From assembly GCA_015501595.1 (NCBI GenBank), contig JADNRX010000362.1:1-53990 (forward strand): DNA of 53,990 nucleotides. The letters run 5' to 3'. Origin of the DNA: Hymenopellis radicata. Lineage: Eukaryota; Basidiomycota; Agaricomycetes; Agaricales; Physalacriaceae. The translations under genes and the position numbers were made by a program. This document shows positions 30,870 through 40,797 of the stretch, piece after piece; the stretch's first letter is position 1, and each line of letters starts with the position of its first letter. The notes beneath the pieces were generated by a model, which ran no database searches, was not told the DNA's origin, and saw only the letters and a program-made list of their open reading frames with translations.

Positions 30870-32349
30870 CTAAAACACGCACTTCTTCATGCCTAGCTCT
30901 CTCCAGACGCTACTATGTGTAAAGTGAGGTATGGAGATTCGCTGCCCACCTTCCCAATACTCTATTTTATGAGGCAGGATGCGACCCCGAATCAATATGA
31001 AGTCCCCTGGCCAGAGGCGAAACTTAGCTCTCAGTGAGGGTAAATGAATGTCGCCACCGGAAAAAGGCTCTCCTGCAACCAAGAGGCCAGCAAAGGCACC
31101 AGGAGGATCGCGAGAGTCTGTATGTAAATCGGACTGCCGATTGAACAGCAATTCTCGGCCCTCAAATAGCAAGGCGTCACATTGGCCGTACAACCGCGTA
31201 ATGGGATGCTTTTTCTCCAAAGCGGTCCTCATCCTATGCGTATTGAGGTATAGCTGTGGATCGCAGAGTCTGACAGCCTCATTGACCATCCAAGATGTGG
31301 GCTGGATGTCTTGGAGGAACTTGGCACTGGCAGCGGTTCGGACCACACTACCAAAGGCATCCTTACTCCCAGTAAGTATGCCCGACTTCTATCAAAATGT
31401 TAGCGAACAGTATAGTCAAAGATAGAGCGCGACGCACATCTCCTCCAAGCTGATGCCAACCTCGGGAGAGACGAATCTCGCCAGTGACCTGATTGGCGAC
31501 AGCGTGATACTTGCCAGCTTTCTTCTTGGCGGTTTTGGAACATCCTTCTTTGGGAGGAACAGTCTTCGTATAAATACCGATAGACTGATTCAAGTATGCC
31601 TGTAGATTGAGAGATTAGTTGGAGACATGAGAGGAGTAGTACAGGTCTTACCAGGCCGGAGGCACTAAGGACACTTGGAAAACTGGCTACCAAGACAGCA
31701 CCATCACCTGCCAAAATCTGGCGAGGCGTGTCGTCATGAAAAACTAGCGTCTTCTTCCAGGGAACTTGGGCGCGGGTAGCATTTCGAGTATTGGCAAAGG
31801 CATATTCACGGTCATATTGGGTGACGACTGTAAGTGGCAGTCAGCCTATATGCAAGAGGAAGGTAAAGCTATCGTACTGGTGTTGGCCTCCATCTCGTCA
31901 TGTAGCTTACGGACACGGCAGATAACATCACGGGGACGCAATGCTTTGCGCTTGGTGGTGGTGGTAGTGGGGACATGGTTGATTTGGGCACGACGGCTCT
32001 CAGGACCGAAATGGGGAAGAGTGGAAAAGTTGAACTCGCTGGCTTGGGCATAGTGAAAGCCAGCTGGAGGGGTGTAGTGACGGATATTGAGGGCAAGCCT
32101 GGATAGAGAGCCTCTGAGAAAGCAAGGGCAAAAAGAAATTGTCACATACTCGTCGCCGGGGCAGAGACCATCCCTCATGCGCTCAAAGCGCGCTTCCTCT
32201 CCCCGGGCATTGTAGTCGATTTGAGGCGTGCTGTTGGACCTATGGGTACTGATCATCAGCAACAGGCAAGGTTATAGAGGAAGGACATACTTTTTTATGT
32301 CGTACAAGAGTTTGACGCGTGGCAGTTTTCGTTGAGTATCTTTGGGCAT
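30870..32349 (-). CDS. TET/JBP-type 2-oxoglutarate/Fe(II) dioxygenase
   Basis: About 413 residues from six exons, all joining in phase with canonical splice sites (starts MPKDTQRKLPRVKLLYD at 32,349). The C-terminal 90 residues show the TET/JBP double-stranded beta-helix core: iron-binding H-x-D in LHTDSRD (about residues 330-332), GGDIHLPSLRAKFRLWPGD, then RGRILPHKIEYWEGGQRISI with the distal iron His (about 381) and the 2-oxoglutarate-binding Arg (about 391), ending in FTHSSVW. The N-terminal half (about 240 residues) is of unknown fold. Family members oxidise 5-methylcytosine or thymine in DNA, and a Coprinopsis homologue is active on 5-methylcytosine. All catalytic residues are present and no lesion is seen. 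It lies inside the 10-kb transposon, with the hairpin array upstream of its start. Similar core patterns exist in other 2OG oxygenases, so the substrate is inferred. Confidence 0.75.
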
Positions 32350-32770
32350 GGTGCTGAAGAGCTCCTCCAACAGCGGTCTATCACGGTATAACCGTAGAGC
32401 TAATGTCCAGAGTGCGTGTAGCACGTCACTAAGGACTACTCTTGGTGGGTGAACTGCGTTGTAGCAACGCGGAGCACCGGCCAGAGAGATCGTGGTGGTA
32501 GGAAGTCAACAAACACAGATCGTCACACTTGTCACAATGCCCCGTGCAGGTCGCGTCGCGCGTGTCACATGACCGGGGCACTGACATTATTTGTGGCCAT
32601 TGCGCCACGCACTAGTAGACAGAGGATACTTATTAAGTAGATGTATTCATATTGACATAGTAGTGGTTAAATACAGTGTACAAAGCTAGATAAATGGAAT
32701 AAATGAACAAGACCAGACTGGAGTAACAGACAAAGTCGAGACTATAAGAAAGAAGAAAGGCGGAAAACTT
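32350..32770. other. region between the dioxygenase start and the hairpin array
   Basis: It must hold the dioxygenase promoter. No distinct TATA box stands out, and no gene is seen. Confidence 0.4.
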
Positions 32771-34760
32771 ATAAGAGCCATGAAGCCACTGTGTGAGTGG
32801 CCTCTCTATATGTCAGAGAGGGCACCATCCAAAAACGCCCAAATACGCCTGAAAAACGGGCGAGATCTAGCTGTTTTGAGGTCTTTGTGTGGCAGGTGGC
32901 CTCCGGACGTCGGTGCGAGAGGCGCGATGGCGCGAGTCGGTGTGTCAGTGCCCTCTCTACATGCTAGAGAGGGCACAGATGAAAGACGCCGAAATCACGG
33001 CCAGAAATGGACCAGATTCGGGCATTTTTAGGTGGGGAGGTCTAGTTGTGGAGGGTGGTGGGCGCGACGTCAGTGGGGGAGGCGCGACAGCGCAAATCGC
33101 TGTGTCAGTGCCCTCTCTAATATATAGAGAGGGCACAGACGAAATGCGCCGAAATCCCGTCCAGAAATGGACGAGATATCGTGGTTCGAGTGATCGGGGT
33201 AGGAGGAGGTCCGGGTGGTGTCCGGGACGTCGGCGGGGGGGCGCGAGGGCGCAAATCGCTGCGTCAGTGCCCTCTCTATATATCAGAGAGGGCACTGACG
33301 AAATGCGCCTGGAAACCGTCCAGAAATGGATGAGATATTGGTGTTTTGAGGAGGAGAGGTCTGGTTGGGGAGGGTGGTGTCCGGGACGTCGGTGAGGGAG
33401 GCGCGAAGGGCGAGTTGCTGTGTCAGTGCCCTCTCTATATGCTAGAGAGGGCACAGACCAAAGACACCGAAAATCCGCCCAGAAATGGGTGAGATTTCGG
33501 CATTTTGAGGTGGGGAGGTTGAGGTGGGTCCGGGGAGTGGGCGCGATGTCGGTGGGGGCGGCGCGACGGCGCAAATCGTTGTGTCTGTGCCCTCTCTAGC
33601 ATATAGAGAGGGCACAGAAGAAAGACGCCGAAAATCCGCCCAGAAATGGGTGAGATTTTGGCATTTGAAGGTTGGAAGGTGGAGGAGGGTCCGGGCGGTG
33701 ATCGCGACGTCGGTGGGGGCGGCGCGACGGCGCAAGTCGCTGTGTCAGTGCCCTCTCTAGCATATAGAGAGGGCACAGACGAAAGACGCCGTAAATCCGC
33801 CCATAATTGGGTGAGATATCGGCATTTAGAGGTTGGGAGGTGGAGGTGGGACCGGGCGGTGATCGCGACGTCGGTGTGAGGGGCACGACAGCGCGAGTCG
33901 CTGTGTCTGTGCCCTCTCTAGCATATACAGAGGGCACAGGAGAAATCTGCTGAAAATCCGCCCAGAAATGGGTGAGATAGAGATCTTGAGATGGGGAGGT
34001 CTTGCTGGGGCGGGTGGCGTCCGGATGTCGGTGACGAGGGCGCGACGGCGCAAATCGTTGTGTCTGTGCCCTCTCTGTATGTTAGAGAGGGCACAGAAGA
34101 AATGCGCCGAAATCCCGTCCAGAAATGGACGAGATTCGGGCAGTTTGAGGTGGGAGTGGGATGAAGATCGGGTGGTGCGGACGGCGGCGCTGAGGCGGGG
34201 GGCGCGAAAGGGGGACCCTCTCTAATTCAGAGAGGGCAAAGTGAAAACAGAAGAAATCCGCCAAAACGGGCTGAACGAGTCGTTGAAGGAGGAGGGGATG
34301 AGGTGCGGACAGTGTCCGCGACGGGCGCTGATGGGGCGGGCTCGAAACGCGGTAGAAAAGCCCTCTCTGACACTCAGAGAGGGCAACAGTTGAAAGACCA
34401 AGGAAATCCGCCCACAAACGGGCGTGAACGAGTCGTTTGAAGGAGGAGTTGGGATGAGGTGCGGACAGTGTCCGCGACGACGGCGCTGATGGCGGGCGGG
34501 CTCGAAACACGGTAGAACAGCCCTCTCTGAGTGTCAGAGAGGGTATTCCTCAAAGAACCAAGGCCATCTGGCCAGAAACAGGGGAGATAGAGTGGTGGTG
34601 CATGAGGGTGAGAGGAGAGTGGTGTAACGACGATGCTGATGACGAGCGGGCGCCAAACACCATGGACCTGCGCTGTCTGAGTATCAGAGAGGGCAACAGT
34701 TGAAATACGAAGGAAATCCGCTTACAAACGGCTGTGAATGAGTTGTTGGAAGATGGGGGT
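32771..34760. repeat. tandem hairpin array, 13 units of about 145-162 bp
   Basis: Thirteen copies of a palindrome of the form CCCTCTCT-(5-9 nt)-AGAGAGGG centre near 32,811, 32,962, 33,122, 33,281, 33,440, 33,601, 33,762, 33,923, 34,080, 34,226, 34,372, 34,532 and 34,683. Stems reach 16 bp in the unit at 33,262-33,300 (CGTCAGTGCCCTCTCT with loop ATATATC) and 14 bp at 33,585-33,617. Between hairpins, units share CCAGAAATGG followed by a GAGAT-like word and a GGTGGGGAGG...GGCGCGACGGCGCAAATCG block. The first and last units are the most divergent, as expected for a tandem array. Long open frames across it on both strands are compositional and repeat the same peptide, so I do not call them genes. 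It lies inside the 10-kb transposon. Confidence 0.9.
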
Positions 34761-34988
34761 GGATGAGGTCGGATTCCATATGTTAGCGTGTACGAGACGT
34801 GTACGTGAACGTGAACGTGAATGCGTGAATGTGTGAACGGCGAGACATGAACCACTCTTCACAAATGAGAACTGTACTATGGTGGGTAGATGAGGACGGG
34901 CAGTCTGACGGAGAAAATGAATGAGAGTATATTCTGCATCTGTAAGATTGAATTAGCTTGTAAACACTTCGGAAACACATAGACTGAC
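34761..34988. other. spacer between the array and the small basic protein gene
   Basis: It has a short run of ACGTGAACGTGAACGTGAA-like hexamers near 34,800-34,820. Nothing else is seen. Confidence 0.4.
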
Positions 34989-35539
34989 CTAGAAAGTAAT
35001 TATTTGAGTCTCCGGGTATCCTGAACGTACTCGACGATGTTTTACAACGGTCAAATCAAGCATGGGCACAGCAGTGTATAGGTACTCAACATCGCTGTTG
35101 CCCTCTTCCACGTCCACCTCCACGTCCACCTCCACCTCCGAGTCTGAATCGATGATGATGGGCATGCTGGCGGTGCATCCGGCTGAGGATAGAGGTTGAG
35201 CTGCAGATGCCCCAGCCTTCTTGGCTTTCTTAACCGTCCGCCTCTTGTCTCTCTGACGTTGTCGGTAGCCAAGACTCTGTTGATGGCGCGCCCGAATTCT
35301 ATTCAAGAGCTGCACTAAGCAGACTCTGCTAGTCTAGGACACTTTTAGTAGACTTGTCAAGCACTTGAATGAATACGCACCGTTTCGCCTGCTTTTCTCT
35401 TCCCTCTGTCCGGCTTTGAATTGAATTTTGCAGGTGACATGAGCCAATATTGAGCTTTGCTCTGAAAGAGGCAATGAGGCTTGAGGTTGGGTGTGTCGGA
35501 CTGACGATGATGGTGGTCCAAGGTCAAGCACCACTTCAT
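34989..35539 (-). CDS. small basic transposon protein with SUMO-interaction-like motif
   Basis: Two exons joined across a 47-bp intron (35,334-35,380) give about 167 residues starting MKWCLTLDHHHRQSD at 35,539. A very basic helix (NRIRARHQQSLGYRQRQRDK and RRTVKKAKKA) is followed by PIIIDSDSEVEVDVEVD, a hydrophobic run directly followed by acid, which is the usual form of a SUMO-interaction motif. It begins about 50 bp after the transposase stop codon on the same strand. The function is unknown; DNA binding plus a link to SUMO is a plausible guess. The frame has no lesion with this splice choice; the neighbouring acceptor would put a stop in frame. Confidence 0.5.
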
Positions 35540-35588
35540 GATCGCTACACTGATACTTGGCTCATACTCAATAAAGGGCGTGATATTG

Positions 35589-38500
35589 TTAATGACTTGT
35601 AGAGGAGGATGAAGCTGGTAATAGTACACCTCTGCGCCCCGTGCCCTTCCGAATTAGCGCCTGATTTCTAGCTATAGCACTTTTATAGGCTTCCCGCATT
35701 TTATCCACATCTTTCTGCAACCGCTCTAGCTGCCTTGGCTGGGATGGTCCTTGCTGTGCCCACCATAGCTCCTGCTGAGCCTTATCAAGGTCGCGATGAG
35801 TCTTTTGAATCTTGGCATTTGCGGACTCGATGCGCTCATCCTGTGCTAACAAATCGCGGTGGCGAGATGCAACTGCAAGGTAATTGTTAGATAGAACTTT
35901 CAGGGATTCTTTGGGAGAGACTTACATTTGCGCTTGAGATTACGGGCGGTAGAGTAAGATGAGTCCTTTCGAGTCTGTGTTGCAGCGATACCAGTTGTTT
36001 CCCAGGTCTGAAAGCACGTTAATGAGAGAATGGAGATGAAGAGACCAGTACGCACATCAATTGCCTTTAGACGAACATTATCATAGTGTTGCCCTTTACG
36101 AAGACCTCCCAATAAGCTACATCCCTTCCCTTCCGGTTGACATCGCAATGAAGCCCTTCCACGATGTTGGTAGTGGCCTCACCGGCCTTCCAGATAGTAA
36201 GAGGAATCTTGCTGCGCTCCCAGCATAGGCCTTCTAGAGCAAACTTTGAGCGGATCTTGTCCGCCACCCAGTCTGTCAAGAAGTAAGTACCAAGAGGCTA
36301 GGAGTATCTGATACGCACCTGCTCCTGCTTTTCCACCTTCATGCTTAATGTAAGCCAATGTTCCTTCAAAGTCGGGATGAGTTATACAAGCTAATGACCG
36401 CATCTTAGCCTTGACATGATCGGGGAGTGAACCCTCAGTGATGTTCCGCATGAAGTGAGCGTAACAGAGGCGGAATACGCGATGGACATGCTCGTACGGT
36501 GTCAAGTCACCAATATGGCGATCAGTATCAAAATGATCATGGCGCTCCCGCAGGCCGGATTCTTGTGCACGTTGTTGAAGGTGAAGTCCAAGTCCTCAAG
36601 CAGACGTCAGCGTAAATAACAGAACTGTAAAGTAGGGACATACCCTTGGCCTGACCGCCATGTTGATCTCCTCCCCACAGCCATACACCACAGAAATCAT
36701 CTACATCTCGCCCATGAATATGTCTCCACTCCAATCGTGAACCTGTATCCTCTAGAACTAAGTCATCAATGGCGTTGAATATAATATGATGCGCCTCTGC
36801 GCTGCCACAAGTGAGGTAGATGCGGCAAAAAGCCAAAACTAAAAGGTGATAAGAGGTGGAAAGCAGAACATATGTAGTGCAGCTGACCAGTACTGGAAGA
36901 CGGGTGTCTACCGCCAACAGCAAATTCCTCAAATCCGACTACGCGCTTGAAACTGATATCGCTCTGAAGGATGTTGGACTTCTTCAAGAGGGCAGTCTGC
37001 TGGGGCTTCATACAGATGATGAATCGAAATGTAGAACCGTCCTTTAAAGGAACTTCCTGGATAGTTCGAATATAGCGCTCTGTACGGGAAACAGTATTGT
37101 CCTGAATGTGTTTAGCATGCAGAATACCTATAATAGAGTGAACAAAAGCATGTCAGTAATGAATGAACACGCACTTTCCCAACCAGTACCCTGCGGAAAA
37201 GAATCCCTCTGAACATCGCGTAAGTAGGCCCGCAGGTGATCACGATTAGAAAGCGAGGGATGTAGGTCGGAGATGAGGGGCTCTGCCAAGTTCGGAATGC
37301 GATTCCGGAGAAAGGTTTTCACAGTGGGATGACGGAGAAACCCGCGAGGAGTCAAATCGGGGAGATCAACCTCTAAACTCTTCATGAGCTGTAAGATGTC
37401 TGCACGGATGTTGATTGGGGTTCGCATAGGTAGAGGGGGAATGTGACGATGCTTGTTGGAGGATATCACCACCACGTATGGACACTCCGCGTCATACTCT
37501 GCAAGTGGCTTCCAGACAGCAAATTTACAGTGACACGTATGATGTTCCAGTCTCCAGTGCCTCAGAAAGCCAGTATCCTCATCCCGATGTTCATGGTCTA
37601 ATAAAGCATCAGTTACAGCAGCTATGACATAGCCGACTACGAACCACAGTCTATCTTCTGACAAGAGAAATTGAGAACACTCTGACATTCAACCAAAGGG
37701 CCATAGCCTTCAGAGAACGCGTCAGTCTCCACTTGCTCAATTCGTCTGTTGATCCTTAAGAAATAGAGCTTTGAGGTATTCGGTATCAAATTCGTCGCGT
37801 CCAATGGCAAAGTCCACAAAATGGTCTTTGCAACGGGAGGAGTTATAGTGCTCGCATCTAGTAAGCACTTAGTATAAGAAGACAGTTAGGCGACAGGCTT
37901 ACCGAAGGTATAGGGTTCCATGATTATCAGAATCTAACACAATGCGTCCATCACAGGTTGGTTTGATCTTCCCTCCTCGGTGAATAGAGGCCTGAAGGTC
38001 TAAGGCTACCTGGCGCGCTTCCTGCTCTTCTGCAGTATAGCGTGTTTCCTCCATAGGTGGACCAGGACAGCCCACGCGCGTAACAGCAGTATAGTAGGCA
38101 GCCGTCTTCTGAAAGAGAGCTTGTTGGGGAGAGGCATCTGATAATCCTGAAAGGCGATCCTTGACAATAGTGTGGATGTCGGAATGTGAAACTTGAGTAT
38201 GAGAGACGCGAATGCTGTTCTGGTTGACAAACGGGCAAGCCTTAATGCCTTGACCTATAGACAGGTTATTGAAATCTCAATATAAAGCACAGTTCAATAT
38301 GTGACGCACAGGTTGTAGTAGAAACGGTGCATGGTACTGGTTTACCATCTGCTCCCTTCAGAAGCTGGCAGTAGCGGTCCTTCTTGTATCCAGTAGGCTT
38401 TCCACGGGAATAAACAATGGAGCGCTCAGGTTGGAAGGCAACGTCAATGGAATCTCTCTCAAAGACATGAGCCACAGAAGTACGGGAAGACGAACTGGTC

Positions 38501-38670
38501 TGTGGATATTCCACCAGTGTGTTCTTGGCATAGTAAAAGACGCTCTCCAAGGTGGTTTCGCGGGTGAAGGGGACATTGTGCTCAACCCTATAAGCTGAAA
38601 GTTCGCACAAAGAGGGAGGGCGGTTGCTGCTTCCTGGAGCAGGATTGAGAAGCTGCTCCAAAGCAAGCAT
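35589..38670 (-). pseudogene. MULE-like transposase with two single-base frameshifts
   Basis: A multi-exon gene starting near 38,670 (MLALEQLLNPAPGSSNRPPS). In order: a Cys-containing N-terminal region (CQGIKACPF, CEHYNSSRCKDHFVD, QSVLNFSCQKIDC), FLRHPTVKTFLR, FKRVVGFEEF, then the likely DDE core WRHIHGRDVDDFCG, WGGDQHGGQAKGLGLHLQ and FRLCYAHFMRNI (His/Asn as in the MULE C/HxxxxN motif). It continues VADKIRSKFALEGLCWERS, IVEGLHCDVNR and a C-terminal coiled coil rich in Gln/Arg. Introns of about 45-55 bp fit. Two frameshifts break it: an apparent extra A near 37,738-37,745 (before IEQVETDAF) and a missing base near 36,126-36,136 (DVNR to GKGCSLLGG). The family is common in agaricomycetes and is not the KDZ type. 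The 10-bp target duplication supports MULE affinity. This copy is probably non-autonomous. Confidence 0.6.
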
Positions 38671-38987
38671 CCGCCCGGAAAAGAGCACTCAGCCAGTAAG
38701 TGGAAACCAAGTCTTATTACACGCGTCTAGTAGATATCTTACAAAGAATAGCCTTGCAACAAGGAACAGCCTGCGGCGCCGCGATGTAGGAGCAATTTTT
38801 GGGCCTGGCCCGCTGGCAAACCTGCAGGAATGGCAGGAGGCTAGTAACCCGCCTTCAAGCTGACCCATTTAGTATATTCCAACCGCTCACAGTCACACAC
38901 AGATTTTATTTCATGCCGACACAGTGCCGACGGACTACCGGCTGCAGGAGACCGTTATCACAGGTCAGGGTGCAAGCACCCTGAATG
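38671..38987. other. transposase upstream region inside the transposon
   Basis: Non-coding as far as I can see. It is presumably the promoter of the transposase gene. Confidence 0.4.
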
Positions 38988-39016
38988 TCCCTGGATCTGG
39001 GTGGTCGTAATCGACC
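38988..39016 (-). repeat. right terminal inverted repeat of the 10-kb transposon
   Basis: The reverse complement begins GGTCGATTACGACCAC, CC, AGATCCAGGGA; it differs from the left repeat at two positions. Confidence 0.8.
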
Positions 39017-39023
39017 GGTCCCC

Positions 39024-39033
39024 CATCGGAGTT
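39024..39033. repeat. right target-site duplication of the 10-kb transposon
   Basis: CATCGGAGTT, identical to 28,917-28,926. Confidence 0.75.
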
Positions 39034-39121
39034 CCTTGGACGACCTTGAAGACCGGATAACTCCAGTAGGGCGAAAATCGTTAGCGCTACTAGTGCGGAG
39101 CTGAAGAAATAAATGTATACA

Positions 39122-40036
39122 TCAACTCCGTTTGTGTCCTTGCTTTAGAATGGCGTCCTTGTCGGAGAATAAGACGTCGAGAAAGGGAATGACCTGGGTC
39201 AACCCCTTGATTGTGGATTTGGAAGGCCTGAACCTAATATGAGTAGAGCTCAGCCAAAACCTTGCGAATGACCTACCTTGACATGTGGTTCCTGACTTGA
39301 CCTGAAAAGAACAAGCATCATAGACGCATGGAGAGACGAAAGACCGGTACTGCACCAAGTAGACTGAGCTATTGATTGACGAGCACCGGAACCACGCCGT
39401 CCAAAGTCCATCAATAGAATGAAAAAAACGCGAACCCCCAACGGAACATTTATCAATTGAAATGATTGTATTGAGCATCCCGCAACGTTACAGAACGGGG
39501 ATGCCAATCTCTCGTATTCTTAGGATCAGACACCTTTACAGCGCTGCGTAAGAGAAGCTGATTCTTCTTGCCCGATGGAATATGCGCATTGATGAATCTG
39601 CGAAAATTGCGGTCATAAAAAAATGTGCGAGGCGGTGAACCTAGTATTCTAGACATGAGTTGTACAACGGTCTCGCCTGTGAGACCGGATACACTTTCCT
39701 TCTTGGCACATGTCGAACGCCGCCTGAGAGATGGGGAAAGCTGATGGCAGACAGGGCGATACACGGAGGTCCTGAAAACCTTCAGTACATCGGAGTCCAT
39801 CGTCCGCAGGTCGACCTTTATACGCCGCGATCCTTTCAGGTGCGGGGGCGTATGGGATGGCTTCCGTAGTGTCCGCAGTGAAGAGTTTTCCGTAGCGTAC
39901 CCTCAAGATGTGCTTGCCAGCAAGAGACTGTATGTACAAAAGCGTCCGCCCGTAGAATGGTCATCTCGACGCGCACGAGAAGGGGCTTGCTTAAGGGATT
40001 CGTGAGGAATCGAGTGTCTCCCTTCACGAGCTTCAT
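39122..40036 (-). pseudogene. unidentified gene remnant
   Basis: Three minus-strand coding-like pieces follow each other in different frames. The first starts at 40,036 (MKLVKGDTRFLTNPLSKPLL). A middle one contains SLAGKHILRVRYGKLFTAD, and the next reads KVDLRTMDSDVLKVFRTSVY, GLTGETVVQLMSRILGSPPR and FFYDRNFRRFINAHIPSGKK. The last ends IKGLTQVIPFLDVLF and KDAILKQGHKRS at 39,122. The shifts near 39,830-39,850 and 39,915-39,930 are not explained by clean GT-AG introns, so it may be a decaying gene. I do not recognise the family. It begins about 100 bp beyond the right end of the 10-kb transposon. Confidence 0.35.
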
Positions 40037-40264
40037 GGCTTACGAATCGAGCGCAAGTCTTCTTGGGGGGTCAGCCACGGAGTTGCGATGAGCCGAGCTG
40101 CATATCGTTAAACCGTGAGGTGTGTACCAATGGCGCTGCTTCTGGCACTAACGGAATCGATGGATCGAGGCCTTGTAACGTTATGAGAGAGTAGACCACC
40201 GCAGAACGGTACGAGACCACCGTGCACTACACGCGTCTTGGACCATTTCTATATATGCATCGAC

Positions 40265-40672
40265 TTACTTTGATTGTAACCCCTCGACGGCGATGTCGCG
40301 AAGCCTGGATTGACGCGGTGTATACCTACTCATGGTAGGGACTGTAACATATTTGCGGGCTTCCTTTGTTTCGCTTTTCGACCCCGCAGCTCTCTTGTAG
40401 GCCGCTTCTCGCGCGTAGGGGCCTAGCCGGGAAAAGATTGGCCTTGGTCGTTCCGCAGAGTCTTCAGTGTTGTCGGATGTGACTTCTTTTCGGAGTGTCT
40501 GTTGGGCGAGTACTTAGAAACGACGTGTTTTATGGAGATTAATTTGTGCTTACCATAAAACTCGTCGTAAATCAGCCCAAGGATCGTTTAGCAGAGAGAA
40601 TGGGTGGCTTGAAGCAAGAGATTCAGAAAGGTTGTGGTTGGACGACAAGACCCAGACACGTGCAAATTTCAT
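40265..40672 (-). CDS. small hypothetical protein, uncertain gene model
   Basis: A frame from 40,672 reads MKFARVWVLSSNHNLSES and LLNDPWADLRRVLW before a stop overlapping a GTAAGC donor. Past an acceptor CCAACAG (about 40,508) a well-formed frame reads KEVTSDNTEDSAERPRPIF, SRLGPYAREAAYKRAAGSK and KYVTVPTMSRYTPRQ to a stop at 40,265. The two exons do not join in one frame with the obvious splice, so either an ATG lies right at the junction or there is a lesion. The family is not recognised. Confidence 0.3.
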
Positions 40673-40797
40673 AATCGCGCTGATCTTTGGCCCCCTCCAC
40701 ACCTCGTAGTATAGACGAACGATAGACGAGTAACTTCGTCTATACAGTGAATTGCTGTAGACGATGAATTTAAACGAAGTCCAGTCAAGTATCTACG

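Larger units (their letters stand above)
28927..39023. mobile_element. 10.1-kb MULE-like DNA transposon carrying a TET/JBP-type dioxygenase and a hairpin array
   Basis: Inverted repeats GGTCGATTACGACCAC-NN-AGATCCAGGGA occur at 28,935-28,963 and, inverted, at 38,988-39,016 (27 of 29 identical). They sit 7-8 bp inside a 10-bp direct repeat CATCGGAGTT. Ten bases is in the range made by MULE transposases. Between the ends lie, left to right: a small zinc-binding-like protein gene (+), a TET/JBP-type dioxygenase (-), a 13-unit hairpin array, a small basic protein (-) and a MULE-like transposase (-). All genes except the transposase read through without lesions. No host gene was recognised inside. 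In mushrooms TET/JBP genes are known to travel with KDZ transposons; the transposase here does not look like KDZ. Confidence 0.75.

Noticed and set aside
32889..33937. Several open frames of 100-200 residues on both strands of the hairpin array
   Set aside because: They repeat one peptide per unit and arise from the GC-rich tandem repeat; frames exist on both strands at once.
32771..34760. CRISPR array
   Set aside because: The organism is a eukaryote, the repeats are too long (about 150 bp), and there are no unique spacers between short repeats.
35589..38670. KDZ (Kyakuja-Dileera-Zisupton) transposase
   Set aside because: The KDZ hallmarks I know (DACF-type and CARHG-type motifs with CxC domains) are absent; the GGDQHGGQAKG and FRLCYAHFMRN pattern points elsewhere.
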